Source: Phycisphaerae bacterium (GTDB taxonomy: Bacteria; Planctomycetota; Phycisphaerae; Phycisphaerales; UBA1924). Taken from it: DNA of 63,156 nucleotides. The DNA lies in assembly GCA_016794925.1 (NCBI GenBank), contig JAEUIW010000019.1, forward strand, positions 1 to 63,156. Direction: 5' to 3'. Position numbers and translations under genes: made by a program. Below are positions 1 to 8,586 of this stretch, piece by piece (within the stretch, counting starts at the first letter, position 1; each line of letters starts with the position of its first letter). The notes beneath the pieces are model-generated. The model did no database searches. It was not told the DNA's origin and was given only the letters and a program-made list of their open reading frames with translations.

Positions 1-372
1 TCGACCTGGACCGACATGACCAGCGGCTTCAGCATGGAGATCGTGGACTCCCCATCGCGCCTCGTGCGCGTGTGGCCGGCGAACAACGGCATCTTCACCA
101 AGAACTACGAGTGGCGGATCACGCCGATCGTCGCGGCGACGGAGGGCTTCAACCCTCTTCTGTGCTTCCGCACGGTGTCCGAGCCACCGGTGTACGTGAA
201 CCCGGACCCGTACTCCTTCGAGATTCCCCTCAGCCTCGGGCGCGGCAGCTCGTCCGCGCCCGACGAGACCGATCTTGCCGCGTGGATCATGGATCCGTGG
301 GACGTAGACGCCGACGGCAACGCCGACGGCGTCGATTACGACATCTTGTATGACATGGTCTACGGGTCGTAG
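1..372 (+). CDS. C-terminal part of a secreted protein with one EF-hand-like repeat (5' end outside window)
   Basis: The frame is open from base 1, so only the last 123 codons are visible; the first in-frame ATG (16) is probably internal. The visible part is rich in aromatic residues, Pro and Ser, as in extracellular beta-sandwich proteins. It ends with DVDADGNADGVDYD, which has the D-x-D-x-D-G spacing of a calcium-binding EF-hand or dockerin loop. Unlike the four dockerin-tailed proteins elsewhere in the window there is a single loop and no terminal Cys. It converges on the lpd gene. Function not recognised. Confidence 0.6.
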   Translation, partial: STWTDMTSGFSMEIVDSPSRLVRVWPANNGIFTKNYEWRITPIVAATEGFNPLLCFRTVSEPPVYVNPDPYSFEIPLSLGRGSSSAPDETDLAAWIMDPWDVDADGNADGVDYDILYDMVYGS

Positions 373-473
373 GCCGGTCATCCCGTTCGTGTCCCACTGC
401 CACGGGCGGGATCGGCCCGGCGCGGTCCGCAATTGTCCGCGTGCCCCACCTCTCCCCCCAGCGGCGAGACCGA

Positions 474-2048
474 TCATGCGTGGATGCAGCGGCCCTCGCT
501 GGCGAGAGCGGCTTCGTGGACGGCCTCGTGCATGGTGGGGTGCGCGTGGACGGTGCAGATGAGCTCCTCGGTGGTCGCCTCAAGGCGACGGGCGAGGGTC
601 AGTTCCGCGATCAGCTCGGTGGCCTGGTCGCCGATGATGTGGGCGCCGAGGATCTCGCCGCGGGGCAGCCCGCGGATGATCTTGACGAAGCCGTCGGTGT
701 GCGCGGCGGCGATGGCCTTGCCGTGGGACCCGAAGCCGTACTTGCCGACCTCGTAGTCCTTGCCCTTGACGAGGCCGTCGGCGATGAGCTTCTGCTCGGT
801 GAAACCGACGCTGGCCACCTGGGGGATGCAGTAGGTGCAGCCGGGGATGACGGTGTAGTTGATGGGGATGGGCTCGTGGTGCTGCTTGGGGTTCTTCTTT
901 CGCCAGGCGATGCGCTCGACACAGATGATCGCTTCCTCGCTGGCGACGTGCGCGAGCCAAGGCGGCCCGATGACGTCACCCACGGCGTAGAGGCCCGGGA
1001 GGTTGGTCTTGTAGTCCACGGGCTCGTCCTTGGTAAGGCCGGGGCGATAGTCGGTGACGATGTGGTCCTTCTCGACCTTCAGACCCAGCGCGGGGTCGCA
1101 GAGCCCGTCGGTGCGGCCCTTGACCCCGATGGCCAGCAGCACGCGGTCGGCTTCGAGAACCTGCTTCCGGGCGTCGTCGGCCTTGCCGCCCACGAACGGG
1201 GCAACCGTGACCTTCACTCCCCCGCCCCCACCCCCGCCCGCGAACTTCTCAACGGCTGTGGTGGTGGTGGACGTGAGGATCTTCATGCCGTGCTTGGTGT
1301 AGAGCCGCTCCAGGACCTTGGAGACTTCCTGGTCCTCGACGGGCAGGATGCGGTCGAGCATCTCAACGACGGTGACCTCCGTGCCCATCGAGTGATAGAA
1401 GTAGGCGAACTCCATGCCGATGGCGCCGGCGCCCACCACCACAAGGCGCTTGGGCTTTTCCTTGTTGAACATGGCCTCGCGGGCGCCCCAGATGCGGTCG
1501 CCGTCGAAGCGGGCGAAGGGCAGGTCGCGCGCGACCGAGCCGGTGGCGATCAGAACGTTGTCCGCGGTGATGGTCTGGGTGGTCTTTCCCGGCGTGGCGG
1601 GGGCCGAGGTGAGCTCCTCCTTGACGGCGCATTCCTGAACCTCGACACGGCACGTGCCGCCGCCGGGGGCAGCCGCGGCGACGATCTTGGCGTTGCCGAC
1701 GAAGTGGGTCACCTTGTTCTTTTTGAACAGGAAGCCGATGCCGTTGTTGAGCTTGGAGGCGACGTCGCGGGAGCGGCCGATGATGCGGTCCCAGTCGAGA
1801 CCAACCTCGCCGGAGATTTTGAGCCCCCAGAACTTCTGGTCCTCGGCCTTGGACATCTTTTCGACAAGCTCGGCGTTGGCGAGCAGGCTCTTGGACGGGA
1901 TGCAGCCCCAGTTGAGGCAGACCCCGCCGAGCTTGGCGCGCTCGACGCACGCGACGCTCATGCCCAGCTGCGCGGCGCGGATCGCGCCCACGTACCCGGC
2001 GGGCCCGCCGCCGATGACGATCAGATCGAAGTGCTGCTGTGACGACAC
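474..2048 (-). CDS. lpdA: dihydrolipoyl dehydrogenase (E3 component)
   Basis: FAD flavoprotein that reoxidises lipoyl groups of 2-oxoacid dehydrogenase or glycine cleavage complexes with NAD+; cytoplasmic. Visible motifs: N-terminal FAD fold VIGGGPAGY, redox disulfide GGVCLNWGCIPSK, NAD fold VVGAGAIGMEF, second FAD motif LYAVGD, and C-terminal catalytic HPTMHE. A GTG start at 2048 is chosen because it sits just before the FAD motif and 7 nt after AAAGGA; the frame stays open further upstream without similarity. At 524 residues it exceeds the usual ~470: it has extra segments near residues 125-150 and a run of seven glycines near residue 270. Single gene, divergent from the DUF5703 glycosidase. 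Confidence 0.95.
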   Translation of the reverse strand: MSSQQHFDLIVIGGGPAGYVGAIRAAQLGMSVACVERAKLGGVCLNWGCIPSKSLLANAELVEKMSKAEDQKFWGLKISGEVGLDWDRIIGRSRDVASKLNNGIGFLFKKNKVTHFVGNAKIVAAAAPGGGTCRVEVQECAVKEELTSAPATPGKTTQTITADNVLIATGSVARDLPFARFDGDRIWGAREAMFNKEKPKRLVVVGAGAIGMEFAYFYHSMGTEVTVVEMLDRILPVEDQEVSKVLERLYTKHGMKILTSTTTTAVEKFAGGGGGGGVKVTVAPFVGGKADDARKQVLEADRVLLAIGVKGRTDGLCDPALGLKVEKDHIVTDYRPGLTKDEPVDYKTNLPGLYAVGDVIGPPWLAHVASEEAIICVERIAWRKKNPKQHHEPIPINYTVIPGCTYCIPQVASVGFTEQKLIADGLVKGKDYEVGKYGFGSHGKAIAAAHTDGFVKIIRGLPRGEILGAHIIGDQATELIAELTLARRLEATTEELICTVHAHPTMHEAVHEAALASEGRCIHA

Positions 2049-2074
2049 CGGTTGATCCTTTGTTCGGGGTTGGA

Positions 2075-2096
2075 CCGAAGGGGAAGAGTATAGATC
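2075..2096 (-). promoter_or_regulatory. candidate -10 region of lpdA
   Basis: On the minus strand the hexamer TATACT (5 of 6 to TATAAT) lies about 40 nt upstream of the GTG start, which leaves room for a short leader carrying the AAAGGA ribosome site. No clear -35 hexamer. Confidence 0.35.
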
Positions 2097-2128
2097 CGGA
2101 TCGGGTGCGAGGGCCGCGAGCGGGGCGG

Positions 2129-2134
2129 TATGCT
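2129..2134 (+). promoter_or_regulatory. candidate -10 hexamer for the DUF5703 glycosidase
   Basis: TATGCT, 32 nt before the ATG at 2167; it would give a leader of roughly 25 nt containing the GGAGG site. No -35 match seen. Confidence 0.3.
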
Positions 2135-2166
2135 GCGCCGCGGGGTTGCGGATCACGGAGGCGAGC

Positions 2167-5100
2167 ATGCGCGACCGAACCGTCAGACTTCTCGCGGCGA
2201 CGTTGGGGATACTCGCGGGAGGCGCGGCGTCCCGCGGGGGGCCGCCGGACGTGGGCGCGTACAACCTCGTGTGGAGCTCACCCACGCCGTTAGCGCGAGG
2301 GGCTGCCGGTTCGATGCCGATCGGAAACGGGATGGTGGGCGCGAACGTGTGGGTCGAGGAGGACGGCGACCTCGTGCTGCTGCTCAGCCGCGCCGACGCG
2401 TGGAGCGAGACGGACCGGCTGCTGAAGTTGGGGCGCATCCGGGTTCACCTCGAGCCCAATCCGTTCATCGCCGCGCGCGCGAGCGGAGGCAGCGGCGCGG
2501 TGGAAACGGCACCGTTTCGACAGGAACTGAACCTCCGCGAGGGCCGGATCGACATCACGGCGGGGGCGCGGGGGGCGGCGGACCGGGGCGCGACCATCAG
2601 GGTCTTCGTCGATGCCCGGAGCCCGACCGTGCGGATCGAGGGCGAGTGCGCGCAGCCCACCACCATCGTCGCCAGGCTCGAGTCCTGGCGCCGCGCCCGC
2701 AAGGACCTTGAGAACGACGATGAGCTGCGGTCGAGCTGGACCATGCACTCGGCCCCCGCCGAGGTGCGCCGCGAGCTGGCGTGGGAATCGCCCGACGTGA
2801 TCATCCCCGTCGCGGGCTCACGCGCCGGAATAACGTGGTATCACCGGAACGAGCATTCGGTCGTTCCGTTCACGCTCACGCGGCAGGGGCTCGATTCCAT
2901 CAAGGGGAGTTTCAAGGACCCGCTCCTGGGCCGCACGTTCGGCGGCCGTATGGGCGGCGACGGCTTCATCCCGCTCGCGGGGGGCGGCGCCGCGCCCGAC
3001 GCGATCGCCACGGACCGGCCCGTGCGGTCGTTCGGTGTGCGCATCGTGACGCACGGCGAGCAGACCCCGCGCGCCGCCGATTGGCTCGTGCGGCTCGACG
3101 CGCTCGACGCGGCCGAACCGCCCGCCACGATCGCCCGTGAGCGGACCGCGAGTTGGTGGCGTGCGTTCTGGGACCGCTCCTGGATCTTCGTCTCTGGAGA
3201 TCCGTCCCCCGCCCGTCCGCACGCGGTGCCGATTAACAATCACCCGGTGCGGATCGGCGCGGACAGCAAGAACGACAACGTCTTCCGGGGTGCGATGCGA
3301 GACCTCGAAATCTGGAGCGTCCCGCTTGATCACGAGCAAGTTGCGGCGCTCGCCTCGGCCCCGCTGTACGGCGGGACACGCGCACCGGAAATTCCCGTGC
3401 CCTGGTATTACTGGACGCCGCGCGGCGGCCGGCCCGCGCGAGGCACCGACCCATGCCCGGTGACGCTGAAGCCCGACGGCGCGGTGGAGGATGCGGCGGC
3501 CGCGCCGGACCTCGCTTCCCTGGTCTTCCGCGGCGGTCACTTTGTCATCGCGCCGTCAGACGCGCCGGAGTTCGATCGCGGCCTCTCGGTTTCGGCGTCG
3601 CTGCTGTACCTGAAGGACCTCGCGCCGGCGCGGATCGTGGACAAAATGACTCCCGGCGGCGCCGACGGGTTCATCTTCGATACGCACCCGGGGGATGCGC
3701 TCCGGCTCATCGTCGGGGATTTCACGCTGCACGCCGAGCACGTGCTCACGCCCGACATGAGCGGGGCGGCGCAGCACGTCGCGGCGACGTACGACGCCAA
3801 CACGGGGCGCGGGGCACTCTATCTGAACGGCAAGAGGATCAAGGAGGGCGGGCCCGCGTGGTCCGATCCCGCGCCGGCCTCGCGCGTCACCCAGGCGTAC
3901 GCGCTGCAACGCTACGTCAGCGCGTGCGGCGGACGGGGCGGGGATTACCCCATCAAGTTCAACGGCTCGATCTTCACCGTGGAGCCGGCGCACGCCGAGG
4001 GGCAGCGATTCGATCCCGACTGGAGAAAATGGGGCGGGTGCTTCTGGTGGCAGAACACGCGCCTGCCGTACTACCCGATGCTCGCCGCGGGCGACCTCGA
4101 CCTCATGGACCCGCTGTTCCGGTTCTTCGAGAACGCGCTGGAAGGCAGCCGCGCCCGCGCCCGGTTGTACTACGGCGCGGAGGGCGTCTACTTCCCCGAG
4201 ACCATCACCACTTTCGGCACGTACGGCAACGGTGATTACGGCTGGAACCGGGAGAACCTCGCGTCCGGCGACATCTCGCCGTGCCCATGGTGGCAGTGGG
4301 CGTGGAACCAGTCGCTGGAACTGTCGCAACTGATGCTCGATTACGCGGCGTATTCCGGAGATGCGGAGTTCCTGCGTGGGCGCGCCCTCCCGATGGCGAA
4401 CGCGACGCTGCGTTACTTCGACTCCCGCTTTGCTCGCGACGACAACGGGAAGTTCCTCGTCACGCCGACGCAAGCCGTCGAGACCTATTGGCACGAAGTC
4501 GTGAACGATGCGCCGGTGGTCGGCGGGCTGCGCACCGTCTGCGATCAGCTCCTCGCGCTTCCCGATTCGGTCGGCGCCGAAGACGAACGGCGGTTGTGGC
4601 GCCGCGTGAGGGAAGCCGCGCCGGCCCTGCCCGTCTGGGAGCAGCGCGGCGTGCGGATGGCCGCGCCCGCGGAGCGATTCAAGAACCAGCGCAGCAACGT
4701 GGAGACCCCCGAGCTGTACCCCCTCTGGCCATTCCGTGAGTACGGCCTCGGCAAGCCGGGCCTCGATCTGGCGATCAACGCGTTCCGCGCCCGTGCCAAC
4801 CCCAGCACCGTCGGCTGGACGCAGGACGGGATCTTCGCGGCGCGGCTCGGTCTTGCCGAGGACGCCCGCGCCAATCTGCTCGCGAGAACCCGCAATTCGC
4901 ACCCGAACTTCCGGTTCCCGGCCACATGGGGGCCCAACTTCGACTGGCTCCCCGACCAGTGCCACGGCGGCAATCTCATGTCCGGCCTGCAGCAGATGCT
5001 GCTCCAGTGCGACCCCGTGACGGGCGAGATCCGCCTCCTGCCGGCATGGCCAAGGGAGTGGAACGTCTCCTTCAAGCTCCACGCCCCGGGACGCACGACG

Positions 5101-5193
5101 GTCGAGTGCGAGTACCGCGACGGCAAGGTGCAACGCCTCACCGTCTCCCCGGAGACCCGGCGTGGCGACATCAGGTTCCCAAGCGGCGATTGA
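2167..5193 (+). CDS. secreted DUF5703-type glycoside hydrolase with nested LamG-like region
   Basis: 1,008 residues. A signal peptide (RDRTVRLLAATLGILAGGAAS) is followed by the DUF5703 N-terminal domain (SPTPLARGAAGSMPIGNGMVGANVW, then SRADAWSETDRLLKLGRIRV). An (alpha/alpha)6-barrel glycosidase region of the GH95-like type ends the protein (WGGCFWWQNTRLPYYPM to PATWGPNFDWLPDQ). Residues about 343-573 between these barrel parts are LamG/concanavalin-like: FRGAMRDLEIWSVPLD and, later, HVAATYDANTGRGALYLNG. The ATG at 2167 is preferred over 2146 because GGAGG lies 5 nt before it. Substrate unknown; the family suggests plant or algal polysaccharide side chains. A TATGCT -10 candidate is at 2129-2134. 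Confidence 0.8.
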   Translation: MRDRTVRLLAATLGILAGGAASRGGPPDVGAYNLVWSSPTPLARGAAGSMPIGNGMVGANVWVEEDGDLVLLLSRADAWSETDRLLKLGRIRVHLEPNPFIAARASGGSGAVETAPFRQELNLREGRIDITAGARGAADRGATIRVFVDARSPTVRIEGECAQPTTIVARLESWRRARKDLENDDELRSSWTMHSAPAEVRRELAWESPDVIIPVAGSRAGITWYHRNEHSVVPFTLTRQGLDSIKGSFKDPLLGRTFGGRMGGDGFIPLAGGGAAPDAIATDRPVRSFGVRIVTHGEQTPRAADWLVRLDALDAAEPPATIARERTASWWRAFWDRSWIFVSGDPSPARPHAVPINNHPVRIGADSKNDNVFRGAMRDLEIWSVPLDHEQVAALASAPLYGGTRAPEIPVPWYYWTPRGGRPARGTDPCPVTLKPDGAVEDAAAAPDLASLVFRGGHFVIAPSDAPEFDRGLSVSASLLYLKDLAPARIVDKMTPGGADGFIFDTHPGDALRLIVGDFTLHAEHVLTPDMSGAAQHVAATYDANTGRGALYLNGKRIKEGGPAWSDPAPASRVTQAYALQRYVSACGGRGGDYPIKFNGSIFTVEPAHAEGQRFDPDWRKWGGCFWWQNTRLPYYPMLAAGDLDLMDPLFRFFENALEGSRARARLYYGAEGVYFPETITTFGTYGNGDYGWNRENLASGDISPCPWWQWAWNQSLELSQLMLDYAAYSGDAEFLRGRALPMANATLRYFDSRFARDDNGKFLVTPTQAVETYWHEVVNDAPVVGGLRTVCDQLLALPDSVGAEDERRLWRRVREAAPALPVWEQRGVRMAAPAERFKNQRSNVETPELYPLWPFREYGLGKPGLDLAINAFRARANPSTVGWTQDGIFAARLGLAEDARANLLARTRNSHPNFRFPATWGPNFDWLPDQCHGGNLMSGLQQMLLQCDPVTGEIRLLPAWPREWNVSFKLHAPGRTTVECEYRDGKVQRLTVSPETRRGDIRFPSGD

Positions 5194-5329
5194 CCGCGCG
5201 ATCCCGGCGCCGCATCGGCACCTCCGACTCCGGTTCCCTCGGCCTCCTCCACGCGTTCGGCGCGGCAAGCCGAGAACGTTCCGCCCCAGCCGATCCGCCG
5301 CTCCGCGCACATGCACCTTCCCCGTCCCG

Positions 5330-5335
5330 TACCAT
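5330..5335 (+). promoter_or_regulatory. leaderless-type -10 hexamer of uvrC
   Basis: TACCAT followed by CCGGC and then ATG at 5341. No purine-rich ribosome site lies between, so transcription probably starts at or next to the ATG. Confidence 0.5.
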
Positions 5336-5340
5336 CCGGC

Positions 5341-6681
5341 ATGCCCGACGAGCACCCCGCGCGCCTGGCCTCGTTGCTGCTCAAGGCCAGGGAGCTCCCC
5401 GCCACGCCCGGCGTGTACCTGATGAAGGACGCCGCGGGCGTCGTCCTGTACGTCGGAAAGGCGGCCCGGCTTCCGGACCGTGTGTCGTCTTACTTCACGC
5501 CCGCCGCGGACCTCGGCCCGCGCAAGCAGCCGATGCTCGACGCCGTATGCGATTTCGACGTGATCGAGTGCGAGAGCGAGTGGGAGGCGGTGCTGACCGA
5601 GAACCGCCTGATCAAGGACATCAAGCCGCGCTTCAACGCCCTGCAGCGCGACGACAAGACGTTCCCGTACCTGGCCGTCACGCTCCGTGACGAATTCCCG
5701 CGGGTGCTCGTGACGCGGGCTCCGGCCGACCCGGCCCTGCGCGGCGCGAAGATCCTCGGGCCGTTCGTCAGCCCCGGCGCGCTGCGGCAATCGCTGGCAC
5801 TGTTCCAACGCGTCTTCAAGTTCCGCACCTGCGAACTGGAGATCCGCGCCGAGGACCCCCGCAACCGCGTCTTCCGACCCTGCCTCCTACACGCCATCGG
5901 TCAGTGCACCGCCCCGTGCGCGGGCCGCATCGGCAGGGACGCCTACCGCGCCGACATCGACCGCCTATGCCGGTTCCTCGAATCCCGACAGTCCTCCATG
6001 CTGGCGGAGATGCGCGCCGAGATGACCCGCGCCAGCTCCGATCTCCGCTTCGAGCAGGCCGCGGTGCTGCGCGATCAGATCCTGGCCATCGAGGGGCTCT
6101 CCAAGCGCGCCCGCCGCGGGGACCACTGGCAGCGTGAATCCGAATTCGTCCCCCGCGCCGATCCCGCCCGTGCCACCCGCACGCTGGCCCGCGTGCTGGG
6201 CGCCGACCGCCCCGTCCGCTGCATCGAGGGCTTCGACATCGCCCACCTCCAGGGCAACGAGACCGTCGCGTCAAAGGTCTGCTTCGTGGACGGACGGCCG
6301 TTCAAGGACGAGTACCGCCGCTACCGCATCGCGACCGCCGGCAACGACGATTTCGCGTCCATGCGCGAGGTCGTCTCGCGCCGCTACCGCGACGCCGCGC
6401 ACGGGCAGGAACTCTTCCCGGACCTGGTGCTGATCGACGGCGGCCCGGCCCAGCTCAGCGCCGCGCGCGACGCGTTCGCCTCGCTGGACGCGCGCCCGCC
6501 CCTCGTCGCCTCGCTCGCCAAGCGCGAGGAGCTGATCTTCGTGCTCGGCCGCGACGAGCCCATCCGCCTCGGGCGCGACAACGCCGCGCTCCGCCTCCTC
6601 CAGTCCGTCCGCGACGAGGCCCACCGCTTCGCCCAGAAATACCATCACGTGCTGCGCCGCAAGCGCACCATGGGCGAGTGA
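5341..6681 (+). CDS. uvrC: UvrC-type excinuclease subunit, short form without HhH domain
   Basis: Dual-incision nuclease subunit of UvrABC nucleotide excision repair. The N-terminal GIY-YIG nuclease is intact (PGVYLMKDAAGVVLYVGKA and the TENRLIKDIKPRFN glutamate). A UVR helical motif follows near residue 230 (LRFEQAAVLRDQI). The RNase H-like endonuclease half shows IEGFDIAHLQGNETVAS, FKDEYRRYRI, LVLIDGGPAQLSAA and DEAHRFAQKYHH. At 446 residues it is well below the usual ~600. The stretch between UVR and the endonuclease half is much shortened, and the protein stops right after EAHRF, where the tandem helix-hairpin-helix domain normally begins. The DNA after the stop is occupied by a convergent gene 8 nt away. 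The ATG at 5341 is chosen over 5311 from the -10 spacing. Confidence 0.88.
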   Translation: MPDEHPARLASLLLKARELPATPGVYLMKDAAGVVLYVGKAARLPDRVSSYFTPAADLGPRKQPMLDAVCDFDVIECESEWEAVLTENRLIKDIKPRFNALQRDDKTFPYLAVTLRDEFPRVLVTRAPADPALRGAKILGPFVSPGALRQSLALFQRVFKFRTCELEIRAEDPRNRVFRPCLLHAIGQCTAPCAGRIGRDAYRADIDRLCRFLESRQSSMLAEMRAEMTRASSDLRFEQAAVLRDQILAIEGLSKRARRGDHWQRESEFVPRADPARATRTLARVLGADRPVRCIEGFDIAHLQGNETVASKVCFVDGRPFKDEYRRYRIATAGNDDFASMREVVSRRYRDAAHGQELFPDLVLIDGGPAQLSAARDAFASLDARPPLVASLAKREELIFVLGRDEPIRLGRDNAALRLLQSVRDEAHRFAQKYHHVLRRKRTMGE

Positions 6682-6688
6682 CCGGCGG

Positions 6689-7159
6689 TCACAGCGGCGC
6701 CCCCAGCAGCGCGCGCTTCTCACGCACGAACCGCTCGTGGTGGGTCAGGTGATCGACGTACAGCCTCACCATCTCGCCCAGGCTCAGCAGCCCGCGCTGA
6801 TTGTGAACGCCCACCCGCGCGAAGTCCGCGTCCGGCAACCGCCGCAGCAGCGACGACGTCCACTCTCGGTTCAGCGCGAACAACCGGCACACCACGCCCA
6901 GGTCCTCGCGCGCATACCCCATCCGTTGCGCGAACAGCGTCTCGTCGTAGCCGATCAGCAGGGGGCGATCCTCCGCCACGATCCGCCTCATCCGGTGCGT
7001 GGCGATCAGGTCCGAATCCAAGACATGAACCACGATCTGCCGGATCGACCACGTCCCCGGCACCGGAAACGCGTCCAGCTGCTCACGGGTCAGGCCGGCG
7101 ATGTACCGCGCCGGCTCGCCCGCGCCCCGTTCGTACCGCTCGATCAGTGAACGATCCAT
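6689..7159 (-). CDS. DinB-family protein
   Basis: 156 residues, a four-helix-bundle DinB/YfiT-like protein. These usually bind a metal through three histidines and include thiol-dependent transferases and stress proteins. Candidate ligand histidines: IVVHVLDSD near residue 50 and DHLTHHERF near residue 140, with PGTWSIRQI typical of the family. The ATG at 7159 gives the family's normal length; the frame runs on upstream but only as shadow. Last gene of the minus-strand block, 68 nt after the small protein gene. Biochemical role unknown. Confidence 0.8.
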   Translation of the reverse strand: MDRSLIERYERGAGEPARYIAGLTREQLDAFPVPGTWSIRQIVVHVLDSDLIATHRMRRIVAEDRPLLIGYDETLFAQRMGYAREDLGVVCRLFALNREWTSSLLRRLPDADFARVGVHNQRGLLSLGEMVRLYVDHLTHHERFVREKRALLGAPL

Positions 7160-7227
7160 TCCCGTGCTCCCGGCTCGCCGGCAGGCGTTCGAACCCCCAA
7201 CCCCGCGCCCCGATCCGCGCGGACCGG

Positions 7228-7665
7228 TCACTCCTCGCGGAATTCTGCCATCTCTACGAAATCGCACGCCACGAGTTCGCCGATTCCGAACTCCTCCGCC
7301 TTCTGCCGGCCGTCCGTCCGGACACAGACCGGCACCCCGCAGTTCAGCGTGATCGTCCCCGCGCCGGAGTCGCGCGCGATCACCGTCCCCTGCACCCGCC
7401 TCGGCCGCCCCGCCACCGGCTCGATGTACCGCCCCCCCGCCCCAACCCGATCGATCCGCCGCGCCTGCGCGTGGATCGTCCCGATCAAACGCTTCCCGGG
7501 CGCCGCCCGCACCGGCGCGGCGGGGCTGAGGTGCAGCGCATAGGACGTGTTCGGCACCGACATCACGATGTAGCCCGGACGCGTCGCCGTGGCCTCGACG
7601 GATCGCTCCAGAACGCCGCGGGCCAGGTGCGCCGAAATGGGAGTCGTCGGGGAGGGTGAGATCAT
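7228..7665 (-). CDS. conserved-looking hypothetical protein, coupled to mqnA
   Basis: 145 residues with no signal peptide or membrane helix. Recognisable pieces are GYIVMSVPNTSYALHL, GKRLIGTIHAQARRID and VAGRPRRVQGTVIA, suggesting a small beta-barrel with OB-like character; this is a guess from composition. The ATG at 7663-7665 overlaps the mqnA stop in an ATGA, so translation is probably coupled. Not recognised as any named family; perhaps a planctomycete-specific companion of MqnA. Confidence 0.65.
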   Translation of the reverse strand: MISPSPTTPISAHLARGVLERSVEATATRPGYIVMSVPNTSYALHLSPAAPVRAAPGKRLIGTIHAQARRIDRVGAGGRYIEPVAGRPRRVQGTVIARDSGAGTITLNCGVPVCVRTDGRQKAEEFGIGELVACDFVEMAEFREE

Positions 7666-8540
7666 GGTTGGAGTGTAGAAGTCGGCGCCGCGGCGCGACG
7701 AACGGCCTCCCCGACGGCCGCCGCCCCGGCATCCGCCCAGCGCGGCGGCTCGCCCGGGGGAAGCACCCCCAGCTCCCGTGCCAGCACCGCAAACCGTCCC
7801 ACCGCCTCGCGCTCGCGGGGACCCACCTCGTACCGCAGATACTCCTTCACGTACCGCGACGCGAGCTCGACCGGCCAGCCGTGCCCCGGCGCATGCTTGG
7901 CGATCAGCCAATCAAGTCGCATCCGATTGCGCCGCCGTTGACGCTCGAGCACCTCCCGCGCCGTGCGCACCGTGGCGGAGGACTCCTCGCCCGCGCGGCA
8001 CATCCACACCGCGTAGACGAAAGGCAGACCGGTCAACTCGTGCCACGCCGCGCCCAGGTCGAGCTGGTGCGGGTACAGCCGCTCGGGCGGAGCGGCGTTG
8101 ACGACCTTGTCCCCGATCAACAGGACGCTCTCGGGAGCCCCCTCCCACGCCCCCGCGTCCGGAGCCGTGAACACCCCGATCTCCGGGCGCGTCCCGTGCC
8201 GGTATTCCAGCACCAGCCGCGCCAGGGCCACCGACGTGTGGCTCTCCCGGTCGACCGCCAGCTGCGACACCCGATCCAGCGGCGACCGCGAGAACACCCG
8301 CACCGTCAGCGTCGGACCGTCGCAGCCGATCATCCCCTCGGGCAGCAGCGTCAGGGATCCGCGCGGCCCCAGCGCGTCCACCAGCGACACCAGCGCCACG
8401 TCCGCGCGCCCCTCCCGGAGCATGTCCGCGAGCTCGGCGGGCGCGCCGGGCAGCAGGCCAACCCCCGACCACGCCTCCAGGCCCTCCACGAGGGGCACGG
8501 TGTTGAGGTACCGAACGAATCCGATCCGTGGCGTGTGCAT
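7662..8540 (-). CDS. mqnA: chorismate dehydratase MqnA (futalosine pathway of menaquinone synthesis)
   Basis: MqnA removes water from chorismate to give 3-enolpyruvoyl-benzoate, the first step of the futalosine route to menaquinone. The 292-residue protein has the periplasmic-binding-protein-like fold of the family: IGFVRYLNTVPLVEGL at the N-terminus, then ELADMLREGRADVALVSLVDAL, and FVYAVWMCRAG near residue 200. The related MqnD is the alternative, but the N-terminal YLNTVPL pattern fits MqnA better. Other mqn genes are not in the window. It lies 46 nt after the GH57 gene and overlaps the next gene by 4 nt. No clear Shine-Dalgarno or TANNNT was found. Confidence 0.85.
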   Translation of the reverse strand: MHTPRIGFVRYLNTVPLVEGLEAWSGVGLLPGAPAELADMLREGRADVALVSLVDALGPRGSLTLLPEGMIGCDGPTLTVRVFSRSPLDRVSQLAVDRESHTSVALARLVLEYRHGTRPEIGVFTAPDAGAWEGAPESVLLIGDKVVNAAPPERLYPHQLDLGAAWHELTGLPFVYAVWMCRAGEESSATVRTAREVLERQRRRNRMRLDWLIAKHAPGHGWPVELASRYVKEYLRYEVGPREREAVGRFAVLARELGVLPPGEPPRWADAGAAAVGEAVRRAAAPTSTLQP

Positions 8541-8586
8541 GGGGCAGGGCCGGTGAGAGGAGCCCGAGAAGGGCCGCGCCGCGGGC

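Noticed and set aside
3556..5808. 750-residue minus-strand open frame
   Set aside because: Antisense to the DUF5703 glycosidase and the start of uvrC; no domain recognised.
6660..6690. Frameshift as the cause of the short UvrC
   Set aside because: Only 8 nt separate its stop from the convergent dinB end, and no HhH-like sequence appears in other frames there.
7160..7227. tRNA-like stretch containing GTTCGAACCCCC
   Set aside because: The gap is only 68 nt and no acceptor or anticodon arm could be folded around it.
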